A stretch of DNA of 9,114 bases. Origin: Synergistaceae bacterium. GTDB taxonomy: Bacteria > Synergistota > Synergistia > Synergistales > Aminobacteriaceae. The notes under the pieces were generated by a model, which had not been told where the DNA came from, did no database searches, and worked only from the letters and a program-made list of their open reading frames with translations. The DNA lies in the NCBI GenBank assembly GCA_031270755.1, contig JAISWV010000191.1:1-9114 (forward strand), given 5' to 3'. Numbering within the stretch: position 1 is the first letter of the stretch; each line of letters opens with the position of its first letter. Made by a program: the position numbers and the translations under genes. Of this stretch, positions 5,723-9,114 are shown one piece after another.

Positions 5723-6658
5723 TCATCTCCAGAGCGGCTTGGGATAAATGCCCTGCCGGTGAAGATTCTCGATCGCCTTTATGACGCCGGGCCGGTCTTC
5801 CTTGTAGGTGAGCCCGTACCACATGTCCGCGCTTTCCAGCACTTTGACGTCGCTGCGCTTGGTTTGAAGCTGGTATCCTATCTCGCTGGGAAGCAGGTAC
5901 TCGCATTTGAGCGGGTTTATCGCGAGATTTTCATCTAGGAAAGCGGGAAAATCGTCCGCGGCGGCCTTGAAAAAACCCTCGTGAAGACCCCAGAAGTTCA
6001 TGGAAACCAGAGTTCCGGCGGGGATATCGTGCCACCCGCTCTTGTCTTCGAAGTACCGAGCCCCCGCCGGTGTTTTTTCCACGGAGGTCCGTTCGACGAT
6101 GCTTTTGAGAAATCCGTTTTCGTCGGCCTCGCATATGCCGCGCGTGACCTTGCCGTAGTCGGACACGGTGTTCTCGATCCTGTATCCGACCATGGCAAAC
6201 CGGGCTTTGCCTCTTTCCACCCCGGCGCTAACGCCGGCGGAAACCTTCAGCCAATCATAAATGGATCTGTACGCGGAAGCGCCGTAAAAGTCGTCCGCGT
6301 TGATGGCGGCGAAGGGCCCGTCGACGACGGATCGGGCCGAGAGCAGCGCCTGCGTCGTGCCCCAGGGCTTCACTCTGCCCTCGGGAACGGTGTAGCCCGC
6401 GGGCAGGTCGTTCAGCTCCTGATACGCGTAAGCTGTTTCGACGTGTTTGGCGATCCTGTTTCCTATGACCTCCATGAAGTCGCTTTCGATCTCCCGGGTG
6501 ATGATGAAAACCACCTTTTCGAAACCGGCTTTCACCGCGTCGTATATGGAGTAGTCGATGATCAGTTCGCCGTGTTCCCCCACCGGGTCTATTTGCTTGA
6601 GCCCGCCATACCTGCTGCCGATTCCCGCGGCCAAAATCACCAACGCCGGTTTCTCCAC
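5723..6658 (-). CDS. sugar-phosphate-type nucleotidyltransferase (NTP_transferase fold)
   Basis: The 311-residue product opens with LVILAAGIGSRYGGLKQ (6-22), the nucleotide-binding G-x-G-S-R-x-G-x(n)-K loop of the nucleotidyltransferase (GT-A like) superfamily. KPWGTTQAL (97-105) and INADDFYG (119-126, Asp122/Asp123 as likely metal ligands) complete the NTP/Mg site. MNFWGLHEGFF in the C-terminal half is the region that usually contacts the sugar or alcohol phosphate. The reaction would be activation of a phosphorylated substrate by an NTP with release of pyrophosphate; the substrate is not evident, and sugar-1-phosphates or choline phosphate are possibilities. The start is GTG at 6658, because AGGAGG (6673-6668) sits nine bases before it and the family motif begins a few residues later. 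A longer ATG frame from 6745 has no ribosome site and adds an unrelated 29 residues. Confidence 0.85.
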   Translation of the reverse strand: MEKPALVILAAGIGSRYGGLKQIDPVGEHGELIIDYSIYDAVKAGFEKVVFIITREIESDFMEVIGNRIAKHVETAYAYQELNDLPAGYTVPEGRVKPWGTTQALLSARSVVDGPFAAINADDFYGASAYRSIYDWLKVSAGVSAGVERGKARFAMVGYRIENTVSDYGKVTRGICEADENGFLKSIVERTSVEKTPAGARYFEDKSGWHDIPAGTLVSMNFWGLHEGFFKAAADDFPAFLDENLAINPLKCEYLLPSEIGYQLQTKRSDVKVLESADMWYGLTYKEDRPGVIKAIENLHRQGIYPKPLWR

Positions 6659-6836
6659 AATGAAACGCCTCCTATAAAATTTGATTGTGTCAGAGCAATA
6701 GACCCTCAAAAACGCTATACCGAACACCAGATAACCGTATATCATGGCAGAAACGCGATGGTTCCGTCATAATGCTACTAATCTATCACTTCTCTTATTT
6801 TTTACCAGAGCCGAGGCTTGAACGGATACAAAGTAT

Positions 6837-7586
6837 TTATGGCAGCAGTTGATCCGAAATACTCTGCGCGGCGGCTTTCAGGGCGGGGATCATCTCGCGG
6901 AGCGCTACATCGTTGAAACGTGACGCCGGACCCGTAAGGGTCAAACTCGCGGCGACGTTTTCCGGAGAATCCACGACAGGGACGGAAACAGAACAAACTC
7001 CTTCCTCTCGCTCGGATGTGCTGATGGAATAACCCGTTTCTCTCACTGCTTTTATTTTTTGAATAGCGACGTCTTTGTCTAAAATAGTATTGATACACAG
7101 AGGACGTATATTGGCGTGAATGCGTTCCAATTCTTCATCGGAGGTCCACGCCAAAAGGCAGCGACTAGCGGATCCCACCCATAAAGGCGCTGTAGCTCCA
7201 ACGCGTTCCATTCGTTTTAAACTCTGCGAACCCTCGAGCTGTTCATAATAAACTCTTAAATCCCCGTCTCGTACATAGAGGATAACCGTTTCCTGGAAAC
7301 GGCGTCGCAGGTTTTCCATCACAGGCAGACTTATCCGTCTGAGGATGTCACTCTCTCGCGCGATGATTCCCATGCGGTAATAATTGTAGCTTGGTTGGTA
7401 TCGCTTGCTCTCCGGATCGCGTTCCAAAAATCTTTCATCTTCGAGGGCTTTTAAGATACGGAAGGTTGTAGAAAAAGGCAATTCCACTTTTTTTGAAATC
7501 TCGCTAGCGGTCTGTCCCGTTTTTGTGTTTTTAAAAGAAAGCAGTATAGCAAGACCTTTTTTCAAAAGAGACGAATCTGTGCTCAA
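6837..7586 (-). CDS. IclR-family transcriptional regulator
   Basis: The 249-residue protein has the two-domain IclR layout. The N-terminal winged helix-turn-helix is at about 5-66: GLAILLSFKN, then TASEISKKVELPFSTTFRIL as the helix-turn-helix, then a wing ending ERDPESKRYQPS. The C-terminal effector-binding domain is at about 75-249 and includes the family stretches VGATAPLWVGSASRCLLAW, TGYSISTSEREEGVCSVSVP and AASLTLTGPASRF. Such regulators bind small organic acids and control adjacent catabolic genes and themselves. The start is TTG at 7586, supported by AGGGTG seven bases upstream. It is divergent from the panB paralogue; a perfect inverted repeat in the shared control region is a natural operator candidate. 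The nucleotidyltransferase gene follows on the same strand after 178 bases, so joint transcription is possible but not shown. Confidence 0.92.
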   Translation of the reverse strand: MSTDSSLLKKGLAILLSFKNTKTGQTASEISKKVELPFSTTFRILKALEDERFLERDPESKRYQPSYNYYRMGIIARESDILRRISLPVMENLRRRFQETVILYVRDGDLRVYYEQLEGSQSLKRMERVGATAPLWVGSASRCLLAWTSDEELERIHANIRPLCINTILDKDVAIQKIKAVRETGYSISTSEREEGVCSVSVPVVDSPENVAASLTLTGPASRFNDVALREMIPALKAAAQSISDQLLP

Positions 7587-7614
7587 AACAATTCACCCTG
7601 CCTTGTGTGTTTCT

Positions 7615-7643
7615 ATATTATTACTCCGGCATGGAAATATCAA
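7615..7643 (-). promoter_or_regulatory. candidate iclR promoter overlapping an inverted-repeat arm
   Basis: On the minus strand, TTGATA (7643-7638), a 17-bp spacer and TAATAT (7620-7615) give a plausible sigma70-type promoter with a start near 7608, about 20 bases ahead of the TTG codon. The repeat arm 7617-7635 lies across spacer and -10, the classical place for self-repression. A second, weaker candidate is TTGACG (7695-7690), N17, TATGAA (7672-7667), between the two arms. Confidence 0.45.
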
Positions 7644-7725
7644 TAGGATCTTTAGTTTTCGAATGCTTCATATGACGGAAGAATTTTCACGTCAATTATC
7701 GTTTTATCCATGCCGGAGTAATAAT
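7617..7725. repeat. perfect 19-bp inverted repeat, 71-bp spacer, in the iclR/panB control region
   Basis: ATTATTACTCCGGCATGGA (7617-7635) is exactly inverted as TCCATGCCGGAGTAATAAT (7707-7725). Each arm is itself partly symmetric (TCC-N5-GGA). One arm overlaps the likely iclR promoter and the other ends 20 bases upstream of the -35 of the first panB promoter. Two readings are possible: paired operators for the IclR protein, perhaps with looping, or the ends of a ~105-bp mobile element, because the outer TATTACYCCGG is shared with the element at 477-578. Confidence 0.75.
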
Positions 7726-7745
7726 CTCGCCTATCAATTATCAGC

Positions 7746-7774
7746 TTGACACTTCGCCACAATTACATTATACT
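7746..7774 (+). promoter_or_regulatory. promoter P1 of the panB paralogue
   Basis: A consensus -35 TTGACA (7746-7751), a 17-bp spacer and TATACT (7769-7774, five of six) place a start near 7781. It lies just downstream of the inverted repeat and would give a leader of about 258 nt. Confidence 0.65.
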
Positions 7775-8038
7775 ATTTCCATCAAGAGAATATAAATATC
7801 CATTAGATGGTTAAAATTAGACTGAAGTTAATTTAAAATTATATTATCAATAAAAACGATAAATGGATTTACTTTTGACTTTGTTTCGTAGTATTTAATA
7901 TAATATACAATAATATTTCTCGGCTTACCTATGTTTTTCATAAAAATCTGTCATTCTCAATAAAAACATTTTGTCATTTATAGGTGGTTAAATTTCGTGC
8001 TTTTATTGTAATAATGCATATTAAAGGGAGGTTTCTAA
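7775..8038 (+). other. AT-rich leader region of the panB paralogue
   Basis: No gene lies here. CAATAAAAAC is repeated directly at 7848-7857 and 7958-7967. ACCTAT (7927-7932) and ATAGGT (7980-7985) are inverted and could close a ~60-nt loop. I do not recognise a riboswitch class. The region ends in a strong ribosome site AGGGAGGT (8025-8032). Confidence 0.4.
7875..7904 (+). promoter_or_regulatory. promoter P2 of the panB paralogue
   Basis: TTGACT (7875-7880), an 18-bp spacer and a perfect TATAAT (7899-7904) form a second strong sigma70-type promoter on the same strand, with a start near 7911. The region is very AT-rich, so a chance TATAAT is possible, but the matching -35 supports it. Confidence 0.55.
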
Positions 8039-8884
8039 GTGAAGCGTAAAGGAATCTCGTATATTTACGAGAAAAAATCTAAAGGAGAAAAGATGGCACG
8101 TACGGCTTTATATGATTATCCTATGGCGTGTATCGCCGAAGAAGCAGGGATTGACATCATTAATGTCGGTGATTCCATATCCATGGTGATGTTCGGATAC
8201 GAGGATACTCTTGGGGCCAAGCTGGACGTCATGATCGAACATGCAAAAGCGGTGCGCAGGGGTGCGCCTACGGCGTTCATAATGGGGGATATGCCTTTCG
8301 GCAGTTACCAAACATCCTACTCCGACGCTGTCCGTAACGCAGCTCGCTACATGACGGAGGCAGGAATGGATTGCGTAAAGATTGAGGGCGGAGAGGAAAT
8401 CGTGCCTCTCATAAAACGTCTGACGCAGGCATCTATTCCGGTCATCGCTCACAGCGGGCTCACCCCTCAGGCAGTGAACCTAATTGGGGGATATAAAACT
8501 CAGGGGCGTAACGCGGAGGCTGCCTACAAGCTGATCGAAAATGCCGTGGAATTTGAGAAGGCCGGAGCTATTGCAGTTCTTTTGGAATCCATTCCCCAAG
8601 AAGTAGCCAAAGAGGTGTATGTGCGCTTGAACGTGCCCTTTCTAGGGACAGGCGTGGGGCCTTACAGCGACGCTCCCATGGTAAACATCTACGATTTTCT
8701 TGGGTATTTCGAGAAAACGCCGAAATTTGCGCCTCGTTACGCAGATGTCAGAAAGATTTCGGTAGATGCAAGCAAGCGTTTTGTAAAAGAGGTGAGAGAA
8801 GGAATCTACCCTGCACCGGAACACTGTTACAAGATGGTGGATGGAGAGTATGAGAAGTTGCTAGAATTCTTGAAAAACAGCTGA
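8039..8884 (+). CDS. panB: ketopantoate hydroxymethyltransferase (PanB) paralogue
   Basis: The 281-residue product aligns along its length with PanB, the PEP mutase/isocitrate lyase-like (beta/alpha)8 barrel enzyme that transfers a hydroxymethyl group from methylene-tetrahydrofolate to 3-methyl-2-oxobutanoate in pantothenate synthesis. Residues matching the known active site are present: VGDS (43-46; Asp45, Ser46), Asp84 in MGDMPFGSYQ, Lys114 and Glu116 in VKIEGGE, His138 in AHSGLTPQ, and Glu183, the presumed general base, in LLESIP. IGGYKTQGR (149-157) is also kept. The C-terminal G-x-G-x(4)-DGQ element is altered to GTGVGPYSDAPMVN (203-216), so Gly-Gln becomes Ala-Pro, and the following region is divergent. 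The protein may therefore use another 2-oxo acid. The start is GTG at 8039: AGGGAGGT lies six bases upstream and the KGISYIYEKKSKGEK segment matches the normal PanB N-terminus. An internal ATG at 8093 also has a ribosome site. The symbol is given for family only. Confidence 0.85.
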   Translation: MKRKGISYIYEKKSKGEKMARTALYDYPMACIAEEAGIDIINVGDSISMVMFGYEDTLGAKLDVMIEHAKAVRRGAPTAFIMGDMPFGSYQTSYSDAVRNAARYMTEAGMDCVKIEGGEEIVPLIKRLTQASIPVIAHSGLTPQAVNLIGGYKTQGRNAEAAYKLIENAVEFEKAGAIAVLLESIPQEVAKEVYVRLNVPFLGTGVGPYSDAPMVNIYDFLGYFEKTPKFAPRYADVRKISVDASKRFVKEVREGIYPAPEHCYKMVDGEYEKLLEFLKNS

Positions 8885-8896
8885 AATCAATGCATT

Positions 8897-9022
8897 ATGT
8901 TACTTCTTGAAAATGCGATTCCGATTTCTCCTGCAATGATAAATAGCTTGAAACTATTAGTTAAATGGATGCGTAATATCCATGCGGAGGAACAAACATA
9001 TTTTGGAGATAAAATTCGATGA
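8897..9022 (+). CDS. short ORF after panB, hypothetical
   Basis: A 41-residue frame (MLLLENAIPISPAM, then SLKLLVKWMRNIHAEEQ, ending YFGDKIR) begins 13 bases after the panB stop and lies in the same frame as panB. It ends in a TGA that overlaps the ATG of the next gene (ATGA, 9019-9022), an arrangement typical of translational coupling. No ribosome site precedes its ATG and I recognise no family, so it may be chance. A 6-bp inverted repeat (ATGGAT 8965-8970, ATCCAT 8978-8983) lies inside it. Confidence 0.25.
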   Translation: MLLLENAIPISPAMINSLKLLVKWMRNIHAEEQTYFGDKIR

Positions 9023-9114
9023 AAGCAATTATTATTGATAAGGTATCTAAATTAATTGGCTCCGTACTGAAAGAGTATGGCATTCAAGTCTGTTGTAAAA
9101 TGTTACCTACCAAA
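9019..9114 (+). CDS. start of a gene, possibly an NAD-dependent 2-hydroxyacid dehydrogenase (3' partial)
   Basis: An open frame from ATG 9019 runs off the window and gives 32 residues, beginning MKAIIIDKVSKLIG and continuing SVLKEYGIQVCCKMLPTK. A ribosome site TTGGAG lies about ten bases upstream. The pattern of a short beta strand (KAIIID), a polar turn, a helix (LIGSVLKEYG) and a second strand (IQVCCK) resembles the N-terminus of D-isomer-specific 2-hydroxyacid dehydrogenases such as SerA-like proteins. This is only a resemblance, because the diagnostic NAD and catalytic motifs lie beyond the window. It probably forms an operon with panB: same strand, 134 bases, no terminator. If the guess holds, it would reduce or oxidise a 2-oxo/2-hydroxy acid linked to the PanB-like reaction. 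Confidence 0.5.
   Translation, partial: MKAIIIDKVSKLIGSVLKEYGIQVCCKMLPTK

Noticed and set aside
5981..6772. 263-codon plus-strand ORF
   Set aside because: Antisense to the nucleotidyltransferase gene, which has clear catalytic motifs and a strong ribosome site.

Overview
The window most likely comes from a member of the phylum Synergistota. The main evidence is the first, partial gene: its last ~30 residues form the Ser/Gly-rich, Cys-containing, hydrophobic and basic tail known as the Synerg-CTERM sorting signal, which is characteristic of that phylum. Base composition is mosaic. The central flavoprotein gene is clearly GC-rich, while the control regions around 2470-2690 and 7590-8040 and the extreme right end are AT-rich.

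Layout. Positions 3-290 hold the end of a surface or exported protein. Positions 291-1860 are an eroded accessory zone. It contains a ~100-bp inverted-repeat element, the 3' scrap of a short-chain dehydrogenase gene, and an Rpn-family PD-(D/E)XK nuclease gene that has lost most of its N-terminal region. Next (1897-2397, minus) is a coiled-coil protein with a C-terminal membrane anchor and a good terminator. Diverging from it is a large stand-alone flavoprotein of the fumarate-reductase-like class (2689-4722, plus). A minus-strand block follows: an EamA-type transporter (4788-5687), a sugar-phosphate-type nucleotidyltransferase (5723-6658, GTG start), and an IclR-family regulator (6837-7586, TTG start).

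The right end is the most interesting part. The IclR gene is divergent from a ketopantoate hydroxymethyltransferase (PanB) paralogue (8039-8884). The catalytic residues of that protein are kept, but the usual C-terminal DGQ element is changed. Between the two genes lie a perfect 19-bp inverted repeat with a 71-bp spacer, one candidate promoter towards iclR overlapping one arm, and two near-consensus sigma70-type promoters towards panB. After panB come a short in-frame ORF and the start of another gene that may encode a 2-hydroxyacid dehydrogenase. I infer a small regulon in which the IclR protein controls a PanB-like and dehydrogenase pathway acting on a 2-oxo acid; the substrate cannot be read from the sequence.

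I did not find a clear new defence or mobile system. The best candidate for something undescribed is a pair of ~100-bp elements (477-578 and 7619-7723) whose ends share TATTACYCCGG and are inverted at both edges. They could be copies of a small non-autonomous mobile element, or paired operators for a common regulator.
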